Source: CAYQUC01 sp964514215 (lineage in GTDB: Bacteria > Pseudomonadota > Gammaproteobacteria > UBA6429 > Thiohalophilaceae). Taken from it: a DNA stretch of 64,000 bases. Made by a program: the position numbers and the translations under genes. Positions 42,806-52,327 of the stretch are shown here, piece by piece. The DNA lies in the NCBI GenBank assembly GCA_964514215.1, contig CAZEPW010000016.1, positions 1-64,000 on the forward strand, written 5' to 3'. Under the pieces are notes generated by a model that saw only the letters and a program-made list of their open reading frames with translations, did no database searches and was not told the origin of the DNA. Position 1 is the stretch's first letter. Every line of letters starts with the position of its first letter.

Positions 42806-45688
42806 ATGTTTAAAAAAGCAAGCCAAAATTTACCTGTTTCATTACAAGACTACGTTTTACCGCTACTCGATGAGCTTGAATCAAAAAATATTGTTTTTGA
42901 TAAAGTTGTTCCTGATGAAATTCTATCGAGCCTTGCGAGTGTTTGGGCTGTTAGCCAGTTTGTTTCTCAAAATTGTTTACGACAGGATGGTTTGCTTAAA
43001 GAATTAATTGATAGTGGTGATTTGCTGATTGATTATCAGGAATTAAATGACTTTCAATCGCGTTTAATTCAACAAATGGCCAACTGTGAAACCGAACAAC
43101 AATTGATGGCCGGTTTACGGTGGTTTCGTCGACGTGAAATGATCCGAATCGTATGGCGGGATATATCCGGTTGGGCAGATTTAACGCAGGTATTACTCGA
43201 GTTATCGCTACTGGCTGATTGTTGTATTCGTTATGCTTTGGAGACATTATATTCGTGGCAGTGCCATGAACATGGAATTCCCATTGATTCGGATGGTCAG
43301 CAGCAACATTTGTTAGTGGTTGGTATGGGCAAATTAGGTGCTTATGAATTAAATTTTTCATCCGATATTGATTTAATTTTTGTTTATGGCAGCGATGGTC
43401 AAACCGATCAGGTCGATCAAAATAAAATTAGCAATTCAGAATTTTTTTTACAATTGGGACAACAATTAATACGAGTATTGGATCAGCAAACTGCTGATGG
43501 CTTTGTATTTCGGGTTGATATGCGCTTGCGACCATTTGGCGCATCGGGACCATTAGCCATTAATTTTAATGCGATGGAACATTATTATCAGGCGCATGGT
43601 CGAGAATGGGAACGTTATGCCTGGATAAAAGCGCGAGTTATTACTGGCGATAAACAGTCAGCATCTGAGTTACAAGCGATGTTAAATCCTTTTATCTATC
43701 GGCGATACATTGATTATGGTGTATTTGAGTCTTTGCGCGAAATGAAACAATTAATTGTTAATCAAAATAAACGTAAAGGCATGCAGGATAATATTAAGCT
43801 CGGTAGTGGTGGTATTCGAGAGATAGAATTTATCGGGCAGGTATTTCAATTAATTCGTGGTGGGCGGGACGTGGAGTTGCAACAACGTTCCATAATGACT
43901 ATTTTATCATTGTTAAGTAGCAAAGAATATTTACCCGAGTATGCAAGCAAGCAATTACTCGAAGCATATGACTTTCTTCGACGCGTCGAGAATCGATTGC
44001 AAGCTTTTGCGGATCAACAAACCCATCACTTACCTCAAGCTGAGTTAGACCAGTGCCGACTTGCGATTAGTATGGGCTTTGAAACGTATTTATTGTTTGC
44101 AGAGGCATTAAATCATCACCGGACTAATGTGCAGCAACAGTTTGAGCAAGTATTTGTTGCGCCACAAACAGAATCGCCGGATGATAATAAATTTGAATTA
44201 CAGTCTGTTTGGCTAAATCAATCCGATGAGTCAATATCAGAGCAATTATTACAGGCTGCTGGTTATCAAAGCACAACAGAGGTAACGCGATTATTAACGG
44301 TTTTTTTGGAAAGCCGCTTGGTTTGTTCGCTAAGTGAAATAGCGCGGCGGCGTCTGGATAAATTAATGCCCTTGCTTATTGCCGCCGCAGGGCAAGTTGC
44401 TAACAGCAATGAAACGTTAAAGCGCTTAATTTCAGTTGTGGAAAATATCGTGCAACGAAGTGTGTATTTGTCGTTATTAATCGAAAATCCAATGGCATTA
44501 TCACAGTTTGTGCAATTGTGTTCAGCCAGCCCGTGGATTACCCGCTATCTAGCGAAGCATCCTATATTGCTAGATGAGTTAATTGATCCCCGTAGTTTAC
44601 TGGTGTTACCCGATAAAGAAATGTTGGCACAGGAACTTCGTCAAAAAATTCTGGCTCAAGGTATCTCGGATATCGAGCAATCGATGAATATTTTACGTCA
44701 CTTTAAACAAAGCAATGAGCTTAGGGTTGCTGCTGCAGACATCAGTCAATCGGTAACACTGTTGCAAGTTAGCGATTACTTGAGCTGGATAGCCGATGTG
44801 TTATTGGATATGGCATTTGAAATCGCTTGGCAAGAGCAGGTTCAAAAACACGGTAAACCCATTTGTTCCAGCGATGGTCATTTATGTGAGCGAGGTTTTG
44901 CGATTATTGCCTATGGTAAATTAGGTGGCTTGGAATTGGGTTATGGTTCTGATCTGGATCTGGTTTTTTTACATGCCGGAGAAAAGGATTCGTTATTAAC
45001 CAGTGGTGAACATGCGGTGAGCTTGGCCGAGTTTTTCATCCGACTTGGCCAGCGTATTATTCAGCTGTTAACCGTCGCCACTGCTGCTGGGGTGGCTTAT
45101 GAGGTGGATATGCGCCTACGCCCGAACGGTGCAAGTGGCTTTTTGGTCAGCAGTATTTCGGCGTATTCCGACTACCAATTACAAAAGGCGTGGACTTGGG
45201 AACATCAGGCCTTGGTTCGAGCCCGTGTTGTTTGTGGTGATCCGTTGATAACGGCTAAGTTTAATGCCATTCGCAGCCAGGTTTTAAGTCAATCGAGGGA
45301 CGATTCAAGCTTAAAACAACAAGTCCGTGAAATGCGTGACAAAATGAAACAAAATTCGCGCGTAAAACCGCCCCAGTTCGATCTAAAATTGGGTTCTGGT
45401 GGTATCGCTGACATCGAATTTATGGTGCAATACGGGGTTCTGGCGTGGTCCAATAGTTTTTCAACAGTGCTATTGTTATATACCGATAATATACGGTTAT
45501 TAACAGAATTTGCGCAGGTAGGAAAAATATCGGGATCTGAACGGGACTTGCTAATTGATGCTTATATAAGCTTTCGACAACGATTGCATCAATGTCGATT
45601 ACAGGGGTTAGCAGGAGTTGTTAACGATTCAGAATACACCGAGTTAAGAGCTGGTGTTACACAATTGTGGCAGAGCTGGTTTAATTGA
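42806..45688 (+). CDS. glnE: Bifunctional glutamine synthetase adenylyltransferase/deadenylylase
   Basis: Adds and removes AMP on glutamine synthetase in response to PII. The 960-residue protein has two nucleotidyltransferase domains. The N-terminal one (deadenylylation) has GMGKLGAYELNFSSDIDLIF (about 172-191). The C-terminal one (adenylylation) has AYGKLGGLELGYGSDLDLVF (about 704-723). Each keeps the GSDxD-type metal-binding Asp pair, and each is followed by DMRLRP. The 3' end is 29 bases before ilvE. Confidence 0.97.
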   Translation: MFKKASQNLPVSLQDYVLPLLDELESKNIVFDKVVPDEILSSLASVWAVSQFVSQNCLRQDGLLKELIDSGDLLIDYQELNDFQSRLIQQMANCETEQQLMAGLRWFRRREMIRIVWRDISGWADLTQVLLELSLLADCCIRYALETLYSWQCHEHGIPIDSDGQQQHLLVVGMGKLGAYELNFSSDIDLIFVYGSDGQTDQVDQNKISNSEFFLQLGQQLIRVLDQQTADGFVFRVDMRLRPFGASGPLAINFNAMEHYYQAHGREWERYAWIKARVITGDKQSASELQAMLNPFIYRRYIDYGVFESLREMKQLIVNQNKRKGMQDNIKLGSGGIREIEFIGQVFQLIRGGRDVELQQRSIMTILSLLSSKEYLPEYASKQLLEAYDFLRRVENRLQAFADQQTHHLPQAELDQCRLAISMGFETYLLFAEALNHHRTNVQQQFEQVFVAPQTESPDDNKFELQSVWLNQSDESISEQLLQAAGYQSTTEVTRLLTVFLESRLVCSLSEIARRRLDKLMPLLIAAAGQVANSNETLKRLISVVENIVQRSVYLSLLIENPMALSQFVQLCSASPWITRYLAKHPILLDELIDPRSLLVLPDKEMLAQELRQKILAQGISDIEQSMNILRHFKQSNELRVAAADISQSVTLLQVSDYLSWIADVLLDMAFEIAWQEQVQKHGKPICSSDGHLCERGFAIIAYGKLGGLELGYGSDLDLVFLHAGEKDSLLTSGEHAVSLAEFFIRLGQRIIQLLTVATAAGVAYEVDMRLRPNGASGFLVSSISAYSDYQLQKAWTWEHQALVRARVVCGDPLITAKFNAIRSQVLSQSRDDSSLKQQVREMRDKMKQNSRVKPPQFDLKLGSGGIADIEFMVQYGVLAWSNSFSTVLLLYTDNIRLLTEFAQVGKISGSERDLLIDAYISFRQRLHQCRLQGLAGVVNDSEYTELRAGVTQLWQSWFN

Positions 45689-45717
45689 ATAATTTTAGAA
45701 TTTTGGAGTAGAAAGAT

Positions 45718-46644
45718 ATGTCCATGGCGGACCGCGACGGTTTAATTTGGTTTGATGGTGAAATGGTTCCTTGGCGGGAAGCTCAAGTGCACGTGTTAAC
45801 ACACACATTGCATTATGGTTTAGGCGTGTTTGAAGGTGTTCGAGCCTATGAAGCAGAGCAAGGCACGGCAATTTTTCGTTTGCACGCACATACCGATCGC
45901 TTATTTGATTCCGCTAAAATTTTGGGCATGAGTATTCCTTTTGATAAACAAACATTATTAGATGCTCAGAAAGCCGTGGTGCGCGACAATAATTTAAAAT
46001 CGGCATATTTAAGGCCAATGTGTTTTTATGGCTCCGAAGGCATGGGCATTCGAGCTGATAATTTAAAGGTGCATACTATTGTTGCTGCATGGGAATGGGG
46101 TAGTTATTTGGGTGAAGATGGTATGACCAAGGGCATACGAATTAAGACCTCATCACTAACCCGTCATCATGTTAATATTAGCATGTGTAAAGCCAAGGCC
46201 AATGGTCATTATATTAATTCAATATTAGCGTTGCAAGAAGCCATGCAAGATGGTTATGACGAAGCCTTATTATTAGATGTGGAAGGTTTTGTTGCTGAAG
46301 GCAGTGGTGAAAATATTTTTATTATTAAAAACGATGTAATTTATACCCCTGAGTTAACCTCGGCTTTAGCCGGCATCACGCGTGAAACGATTAATTTCTT
46401 AGCCAATGATCTTGGTTACCAAGTGAAAGAAAAAAGAATAACCCGTGATGAAGTTTATGTTTGTGATGAAGCTTTTTTTACCGGCACTGCGGCTGAAGTA
46501 ACACCGATTCGAGAGCTTGACAATCGCACTATTGGTAATGGTAGCCGTGGCCCCATCACTGAAAAAATTCAATCGCGTTATTTTGATTTAGTGCATGGCC
46601 GGTTAGATAAATATCAAGATTGGTTAGATTATATTAAAAACTAA
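45718..46644 (+). CDS. ilvE: Branched-chain amino acid aminotransferase
   Basis: PLP enzyme for the last step of valine, leucine and isoleucine synthesis. The 308-residue protein has the start DGLIWFDGEMVPWREAQVHV, the PLP lysine K160 in KAKANGHYINS, and the signature EGSGENIFII (about 197-206). The GlnE-IlvE-hldE order is common in gammaproteobacteria. A D-amino acid transferase is much less likely, given the length and motifs. Confidence 0.95.
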   Translation: MSMADRDGLIWFDGEMVPWREAQVHVLTHTLHYGLGVFEGVRAYEAEQGTAIFRLHAHTDRLFDSAKILGMSIPFDKQTLLDAQKAVVRDNNLKSAYLRPMCFYGSEGMGIRADNLKVHTIVAAWEWGSYLGEDGMTKGIRIKTSSLTRHHVNISMCKAKANGHYINSILALQEAMQDGYDEALLLDVEGFVAEGSGENIFIIKNDVIYTPELTSALAGITRETINFLANDLGYQVKEKRITRDEVYVCDEAFFTGTAAEVTPIRELDNRTIGNGSRGPITEKIQSRYFDLVHGRLDKYQDWLDYIKN

Positions 46645-46685
46645 ATATTATAAGTATATTCTTAATAATGGATAGGCAGGATCAA

Positions 46686-46883
46686 ATGGTAAATGAAAAC
46701 TTAAAATTAAAAACCGCAAATGCTGAAAAAAAATATCAAGTAAGCTCTAAAGATTTGCCGTTACATTGTCCTATGGATGATATGACATCGTGGAATTCTC
46801 ATCCGAAAGTCTATTTGCCGATTGAAGATAGTGGTAAGGCAAAGTGTCCTTATTGCGGTGCAGAATTTATTTTATCGAAATAA
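46686..46883 (+). CDS. zf-CHCC zinc-finger protein
   Basis: A 65-residue protein with the zf-CHCC domain at its C-terminal half: C and H in LPLHCPMDDMTSWNSHPKV, then CPYCGAEF. It is related to the zinc-binding end of mitochondrial complex I subunit NDUFS6. The bacterial role is unknown. I chose ATG 46686, which has AGGA just upstream. An in-frame ATG at 46668 lacks a ribosome binding site. Small proteins of this kind often lie between ilvE and LPS genes. Confidence 0.85.
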   Translation: MVNENLKLKTANAEKKYQVSSKDLPLHCPMDDMTSWNSHPKVYLPIEDSGKAKCPYCGAEFILSK

Positions 46884-46914
46884 TAAAAATACTCAATACA
46901 TTTTGTAACACTTT

Positions 46915-48339
46915 ATGAATATCGAAATACCGAATTTTAAAAAATCAAAAGTCCTTGTGCTTGGTGATGTCATGTTAGATCGCTACTGGCATGGCAATAC
47001 TTCGCGAATATCACCCGAAGCGCCAGTGCCGGTAGTACACGTTGCGGATGCCGAAGAGCGCGCCGGTGGCGCCGGTAATGTTGCGATTAATATTGCCAGC
47101 TTAGGGGCCAATATTATATTACAAGGTTATGTTGGCAAAGACGAAGCCGGTAATGTATTACAAGAATTATTAGAAAATAAAAATGTTACCTGCCAGTTAA
47201 TAGCATTAAACGATACTCCTACGGTGACTAAACTTAGAGTGATTAGTCGACATCAACAATTAATTCGTTTGGATTTTGAAGATGGTTTTGATAATAATCA
47301 GGATGCTGAATTAGAACAGCAGTTTAGCCAGTCATTAAAAGATGTTGGTGCCGTGGTATTGTCTGATTATGGCAAAGGCACATTACGCAATATTCCGTCC
47401 TATATTGCTGTCGCACGGCAACATGCCATACCGGTGTTAGTTGATCCAAAAGGTAATGATTTTGAAGATTATCGCGGCGCAACGTTAATAACCCCCAATT
47501 TATCTGAATTCGAAGCGGTTGTTGGCAAGTGTCATAATGAAGCTGATATAGTAACAAAAGCGGAAAAATTAATTTTTGAGCTTGAGTTAGATGCGTTATT
47601 GGTGACGCGCAGTGAACAAGGCATGAGTTTAATTCAAAAAGATCAACCGCCCTTTCATTTGCCAACACGTGCGCAAGAAGTGTTTGATGTGACCGGAGCT
47701 GGTGATACCGTTATTTCGATTTTAGCCGCAGGCATTGCAACGGGCCAAACATTAGAGCAAGCCATGGCTTTATCGAATCTAGGTGCTGGTGTGGTTGTGA
47801 GTAAATTAGGCACGGCAACCGTTACCGTGCCGGAATTAATGCAAGCAAAACACAATATCGAAGGTTTCTCACGCGGTGTTGTAACGGCTCAAACGCTTGA
47901 AGATTTACTAGTGAATGCCAAACAACTTGGTGAAAAAATTGTATTCACTAATGGTTGTTTTGATATCTTACATCCCGGTCACGTTACCTATTTACAGCAA
48001 GCCCGGTTACTAGGCGACCGACTTATTGTTGCTGTTAATGATGATGATTCGGTTAAACGATTAAAAGGTGATGATCGTCCGATTAATACTGTGCAACGTC
48101 GTATGTCTGTTTTGGCGGCATTAGAATGTATCGATTGGGTAATACCATTTAGTGACGATACTCCGGTTGAAGTGATTAAAAAAATCAAACCGTCGGTTAT
48201 TGTTAAAGGTGGTGATTATACCCCAGAGCAAGTTGTTGGCGCAGAGATAGTCAAACAATATGGTGGTGAAGTTAAAATTTTAAATTTTGTAGAAGGCCAT
48301 TCTACAACAGATATAATAAATCGAATTTTAGAAACGTAA
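46915..48339 (+). CDS. hldE: Bifunctional heptose kinase/ADP-heptose synthase
   Basis: Makes ADP-heptose for the LPS inner core. The N-terminal ribokinase-type domain (about 1-320) phosphorylates heptose 7-phosphate and has SRISPEAPVPVVHV and the catalytic DVTGAGDTVIS (about 259-269). The C-terminal cytidylyltransferase-like domain (about 340-474) has TNGCFDILHPGHVTYLQQA (about 344-362). Both halves are complete at 474 residues. It opens the LPS region with hldD immediately after. Confidence 0.97.
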   Translation: MNIEIPNFKKSKVLVLGDVMLDRYWHGNTSRISPEAPVPVVHVADAEERAGGAGNVAINIASLGANIILQGYVGKDEAGNVLQELLENKNVTCQLIALNDTPTVTKLRVISRHQQLIRLDFEDGFDNNQDAELEQQFSQSLKDVGAVVLSDYGKGTLRNIPSYIAVARQHAIPVLVDPKGNDFEDYRGATLITPNLSEFEAVVGKCHNEADIVTKAEKLIFELELDALLVTRSEQGMSLIQKDQPPFHLPTRAQEVFDVTGAGDTVISILAAGIATGQTLEQAMALSNLGAGVVVSKLGTATVTVPELMQAKHNIEGFSRGVVTAQTLEDLLVNAKQLGEKIVFTNGCFDILHPGHVTYLQQARLLGDRLIVAVNDDDSVKRLKGDDRPINTVQRRMSVLAALECIDWVIPFSDDTPVEVIKKIKPSVIVKGGDYTPEQVVGAEIVKQYGGEVKILNFVEGHSTTDIINRILET

Positions 48340-48352
48340 AAACGAGAGTCTC

Positions 48353-49297
48353 ATGATTATAGTTACAGGTGGTGCAGGTTTTATTGGTAGCAATATCGTT
48401 AAAACATTAAATGAACGCGGTCGAACCGATGTGGTGGTGGTGGATAATTTAAAAAATGGCGTAAAATTTAAAAATATTGCCGATTGTGAAATTATGGATT
48501 ATTTGGATAAGGATGATTTTATCCAGCGCATAAAAGATAATAAAAAATTCAGTGAAAAAGTAGAAGCCATTTTCCATGAAGGAGCCTGCTCCAGCACCAC
48601 CGAATGGGATGGAAAATTCATGATGGAAAATAACTATGAATATTCAAAGCATTTATTGCATTATTGCATTGAACACAATATTTCATATTTATACGCGTCA
48701 TCTGCTTCAGTGTATGGTTCAGGTAGTGTTTTTAAAGAGCAATTGGATCACGAAGAACCACTAAATGTTTATGGTTATTCTAAATTTTTATTTGACCAAT
48801 ATGTACGTCGTTATTTAGGCAAAACCAAGAATCAAATTGTTGGTTTTCGTTATTTTAATGTTTATGGCCCTCGTGAACAACATAAGGGCACAATGTCGAG
48901 TGTTGCTTTTCATGTTAATAATCAAATAAAAGATAATGCTGTTGCCAAATTGTTCGAAGGTTATGAAGGGTATGGCAATGGTGAACAAAGTCGGGATTTT
49001 GTCTATGTCGGTGACGCGGTTAAAGTGAACTTATGGTTTATGGACAATCCGAATAAATCCGGAATTTTTAACCTTGGCACCGGTAAGAGCCAACCCTTTA
49101 ATGATATTGCAAATGCCGTTATTAAATATCATAATAACGGCAAAGTTGAATACATTCCGTTTCCCGATCACTTGAAAGGTGTTTACCAAAGCTTTACTCA
49201 AGCCGATATTTCAGCATTACGTGAAGCGGGTTATCGTGATGAATTTAATTCAGTAGAACAAGGCGTTCAAAAATACATGGAATGGTTACATCGTTAA
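48353..49297 (+). CDS. hldD: ADP-L-glycero-D-manno-heptose 6-epimerase
   Basis: Epimerises ADP-D,D-heptose to the L,D form used in LPS. The 314-residue protein of the extended SDR family has the NADP motif VTGGAGFIGSNIVKTL (about 4-19), the family marker FHEGACSSTTEWDGK (about 76-90) and the catalytic Y-x3-K in YGYSKFLFDQYVR (about 142-154). It is 13 bases after hldE. Confidence 0.97.
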   Translation: MIIVTGGAGFIGSNIVKTLNERGRTDVVVVDNLKNGVKFKNIADCEIMDYLDKDDFIQRIKDNKKFSEKVEAIFHEGACSSTTEWDGKFMMENNYEYSKHLLHYCIEHNISYLYASSASVYGSGSVFKEQLDHEEPLNVYGYSKFLFDQYVRRYLGKTKNQIVGFRYFNVYGPREQHKGTMSSVAFHVNNQIKDNAVAKLFEGYEGYGNGEQSRDFVYVGDAVKVNLWFMDNPNKSGIFNLGTGKSQPFNDIANAVIKYHNNGKVEYIPFPDHLKGVYQSFTQADISALREAGYRDEFNSVEQGVQKYMEWLHR

Positions 49298-49321
49298 GCA
49301 TTTTAATTGTTTATTTAAAAA

Positions 49322-50341
49322 TTGAAGACCAATAGCTCAAAACGCATTCTTATCGTTGGACCCGCCTGGGTCGGCGATATGGTGATGGCACAGAGTTTAT
49401 TTATCGACTTAAAAAAACAAAATCCAAATAATATCATTGATGTATTAGCACCAGAATGGTCGGTTAGTTTAATAGCAAGAATGCCGCAAGTGTCAAATGC
49501 TATTAGCCTAGCGGTCAATCACGGCACACTTGATTTAAAGCTACGCTATCAAACGGCTGTTCGATTAAGGCAACATAACTACCAACAAGCAATAATAACG
49601 CCACGCTCACTAAAATCGGCACTACTGCCTTTTTTTGCAAAGATACCTCAACGAACCGGTTATCGTGGTGAATATCGCTATGGTTTGCTTAATGATATTC
49701 GGCCACTGGATAAAAAATTATTAACTCAAACTGTACAACGTTATGTTTTTTTAGGAAACAAAGACGCTTCAAGTAAAAATATTCCAACGATAGATAATCC
49801 AAAATTGGAAGTTGACCCATCCAGAGTAACAAGCTTAGTCAATAATTTAAAACTCAATTTGGACAAACCAATTATTGCACTATTGCCCGGCGCCGAATAC
49901 GGGCCAGCCAAACAGTGGCCAGTTGAATATTTTAAAGAATTTGCGAAAAAAGTGTCTATACTTGGTTTTCAAGTATGGGTTATGGGGTCGGAGAAAGATA
50001 AAACGATAGCGAATAAAATAGTCGATTCAAGTTGTGATGCACATGTTAACTTATGTGGTCAAACGGCCTTGGTTGATGTTGTTGATTTGTTGTCATTAGC
50101 AAAATTTGCAATAACCAATGATTCCGGTTTAATGCACGTAGCCTGTGCGACCGATGTCACCGTGATTGCATTATATGGCTCATCAAGTCCATTTTATACT
50201 CCGCCACTACACGAAAAAGCTATCGTAATATATAAAAATTTAGATTGCAGTCCGTGTTTTAAGCGCCAATGTCAATTTAAACATTTAAACTGTTTAAACC
50301 ACATTTCAGTGGCAGAGGTTTTAGAGCATATAATTAGGTAA
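49322..50341 (+). CDS. waaF: ADP-heptose:LPS heptosyltransferase II
   Basis: GT9 transferase that adds the second heptose of the inner core at the cytoplasmic face of the inner membrane. The 339-residue protein begins RILIVGPAWVGDMVMAQSLF and has the family block ALLPGAEYGPAKQWPVEYF (about 182-200) and the donor site TNDSGLMHVACATDVTVIALYG (in adjoining parts, about 261-282). The start is probably TTG at 49322, since no ATG fits the family start. It follows hldD by 24 bases. Confidence 0.92.
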   Translation: MKTNSSKRILIVGPAWVGDMVMAQSLFIDLKKQNPNNIIDVLAPEWSVSLIARMPQVSNAISLAVNHGTLDLKLRYQTAVRLRQHNYQQAIITPRSLKSALLPFFAKIPQRTGYRGEYRYGLLNDIRPLDKKLLTQTVQRYVFLGNKDASSKNIPTIDNPKLEVDPSRVTSLVNNLKLNLDKPIIALLPGAEYGPAKQWPVEYFKEFAKKVSILGFQVWVMGSEKDKTIANKIVDSSCDAHVNLCGQTALVDVVDLLSLAKFAITNDSGLMHVACATDVTVIALYGSSSPFYTPPLHEKAIVIYKNLDCSPCFKRQCQFKHLNCLNHISVAEVLEHIIR

Positions 50342-50345
50342 TGAT

Positions 50346-51107
50346 ATGAGTCGCATTTCAATTGTAATTCTAACTAAAAATGAGCAACAAAACATCGCTA
50401 AGTGCATTGCATCGGCGAGTTGGGCTGATGAAATAATTGTATACGATAGTGATAGTTCTGATAATACTGCTACAATTGCAACTGAGATGGGTGCGATAGT
50501 CGTGGTTGATGCTGTATGGCAAGGTTACGGTATGCAGCGTATTAAAGCACAAAAACATGCTACGTGTGATTGGATATTAATGTTAGATGCCGATGAAATT
50601 ATCACTGCAGAATTAAAAACTGAAATACAACAAAAATTACAATTAAATAATACTTCAATTGTTTATGCGTTGCCCCGGCTTTCATATTGCTTTGGTCGTT
50701 TTATTCATCATAGTGGCTGGTATCCTGATTATGTTTATCGATTATATTCTAAAGATAAAACACAGTATAACGATGCTATGGTGCATGAGAAATTGGAAAT
50801 TCCCGATGATATGCAAATTGAAAAATTAAAATACGATTTATTGCATTATACTTATAAAGACATGAATCATTATTTAGTTAAGTCGGCTCACTATGCTGCT
50901 ATTTGGGCTAAAGATAAGCATGCCTCAGGTAAAACCACTACCTTAACAACGGCAGTGCTACACGGTGTTGCTTGTTTTGTTAAAATGTATTTAATTCGAG
51001 CAGGTTTTCTTGATGGCAAACAAGGATTTTTATTGGCGCTGTTGTCTGCCCATTCTACTTTTGTAAAGTATGCTGATTTATGGTCGTATAAATATAATAA
51101 GGATTAG
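50346..51107 (+). CDS. Family 2 glycosyltransferase, WaaE/KdtX-like
   Basis: A 253-residue GT-A enzyme with the N-terminal nucleotide-binding start ISIVILTKNEQQNIAKCIAS, DSDSSDNT, and the metal-binding DADE motif (MLDADEIITAEL, about 78-89). The C-terminal part has a membrane-associated stretch. It resembles the LPS core beta-1,4-glucosyltransferases (WaaE/KdtX group) that act on heptose I. The sugar transferred cannot be read from sequence. It starts four bases after waaF. Confidence 0.85.
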   Translation: MSRISIVILTKNEQQNIAKCIASASWADEIIVYDSDSSDNTATIATEMGAIVVVDAVWQGYGMQRIKAQKHATCDWILMLDADEIITAELKTEIQQKLQLNNTSIVYALPRLSYCFGRFIHHSGWYPDYVYRLYSKDKTQYNDAMVHEKLEIPDDMQIEKLKYDLLHYTYKDMNHYLVKSAHYAAIWAKDKHASGKTTTLTTAVLHGVACFVKMYLIRAGFLDGKQGFLLALLSAHSTFVKYADLWSYKYNKD

Positions 51108-51116
51108 TGTTACGCT

Positions 51117-52166
51117 ATGAACGACTTTAATAACGTTGAAGTTGATATCGATAGTATTCAGACAATTTGCATAAACTGCTGTGGTTTAGTGGGGGATGTA
51201 TTTATCCGTGTGCCGGTTATTGAAGCACTCAGGAAAAAATTTAAAGATGCAAAAATAATTACCATTGTTGATCCCAAAGCAGTAAATGTTCTCGAAAACC
51301 AACCCTGTATTGATGAAATTGTTGTTTATGATCGAGAAAAAAAACCGCGCTTTAATTACATTAAGAATTTTATTAAAACAATTAGATTGCTACGTAAACG
51401 CAATATTGATTTAATTGTTGATTTGTACTCCGGTGGCACCTCAGCGGTAATTTCCAAGTTGATTTGTAAGCGTTATCGACTCGGATTTGCAAACACCAAA
51501 AAATTACGTAAAGCAAATAATATTCTGGTAGAGTCCCCTAAATTTTGTGGCCAGTGGAGCCAAGAGTTTGGCAAAATGTTATTGCCTCTAGGTATCAGTC
51601 ATACACAGGTTCGAAAAGGTGCGAGTTATTATTGTTATGAACGCAATATAGACTTAGCTAAAAATTTTTTAAAAAGTTATAGCGCTAACTATATCGTCAT
51701 CAACCTAGGAACCGGTGATGTTCGAAAAAATTGGCCAGTTGAAAATTTTGTTAAGCTGATGATTAAATTAAATAACAATTTTGGTTTCATGCCATTAGTT
51801 GTGACTAATCCTGGAATGGAACAATTAGCGTTAGACTTTGAAAAGCAGTATCAAAAACATGCCGAGGTTATTCGATTACCCCGTTTATCTTTAAATGAAG
51901 CTGGTGCATTTATGCTGCTGAGTGATTTTGTTATTACCGGTGATACTTCGTTAATGCACGTTAGTTTTGGTTTAAAAATACCGACGTTAGTTTTATTTAC
52001 TCATACCGTACCCGAATGGCATCTTGCTGAAGACTGTGTTTGTGAAGCATGTTTTAACCCCGATCTTTCGAATATAAATCACTGTGGTGTGCCGTGGGGA
52101 AAAAATGATTTAAAAATTGATTATGTTTACCAACAGTTTGAAATCTTAAAACAAAAATCGGCGTGA
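51117..52166 (+). CDS. Family 9 glycosyltransferase
   Basis: A 349-residue GT9 (heptosyltransferase-like) enzyme. The N-terminal part has CGLVGDVFIRVPVIEAL, the middle INLGTGDVRKNWPVENFVKL and the C-terminal part VITGDTSLMHVSFGLKIPTL, equivalent to the donor-binding motif. It differs clearly from WaaF and from the other two GT9 genes nearby, so it probably adds a later core heptose or another sugar. It is the last plus-strand gene of the hldE to GT9 run. Confidence 0.85.
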   Translation: MNDFNNVEVDIDSIQTICINCCGLVGDVFIRVPVIEALRKKFKDAKIITIVDPKAVNVLENQPCIDEIVVYDREKKPRFNYIKNFIKTIRLLRKRNIDLIVDLYSGGTSAVISKLICKRYRLGFANTKKLRKANNILVESPKFCGQWSQEFGKMLLPLGISHTQVRKGASYYCYERNIDLAKNFLKSYSANYIVINLGTGDVRKNWPVENFVKLMIKLNNNFGFMPLVVTNPGMEQLALDFEKQYQKHAEVIRLPRLSLNEAGAFMLLSDFVITGDTSLMHVSFGLKIPTLVLFTHTVPEWHLAEDCVCEACFNPDLSNINHCGVPWGKNDLKIDYVYQQFEILKQKSA

Positions 52167-52221
52167 GATTGCTAGTATTTTTTATAAATTAATTTGAGCT
52201 CGGGATAAGAATTTAAAAATA

Positions 52222-52254
52222 ACCATCATTCCGGTAGTTTTTTGAGTCGGAATC
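52222..52254 (+). repeat. REP-like hairpin, family A
   Basis: ATTCCG and CGGAAT form a stem around a loop that reads GTAGTTTTTTGAGT. At 6170-6200 the same loop is framed by ACACCG and CGGTGT, so the stem has changed on both sides together. It lies between the convergent ends of two GT9 genes. Confidence 0.7.
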
Positions 52255-52327
52255 TAAAGTTAAACATCAATATTCTCAAGTTGTGCTAATACTATTTTAT
52301 GCAGATTTGAAGTTAATTATACGTCAT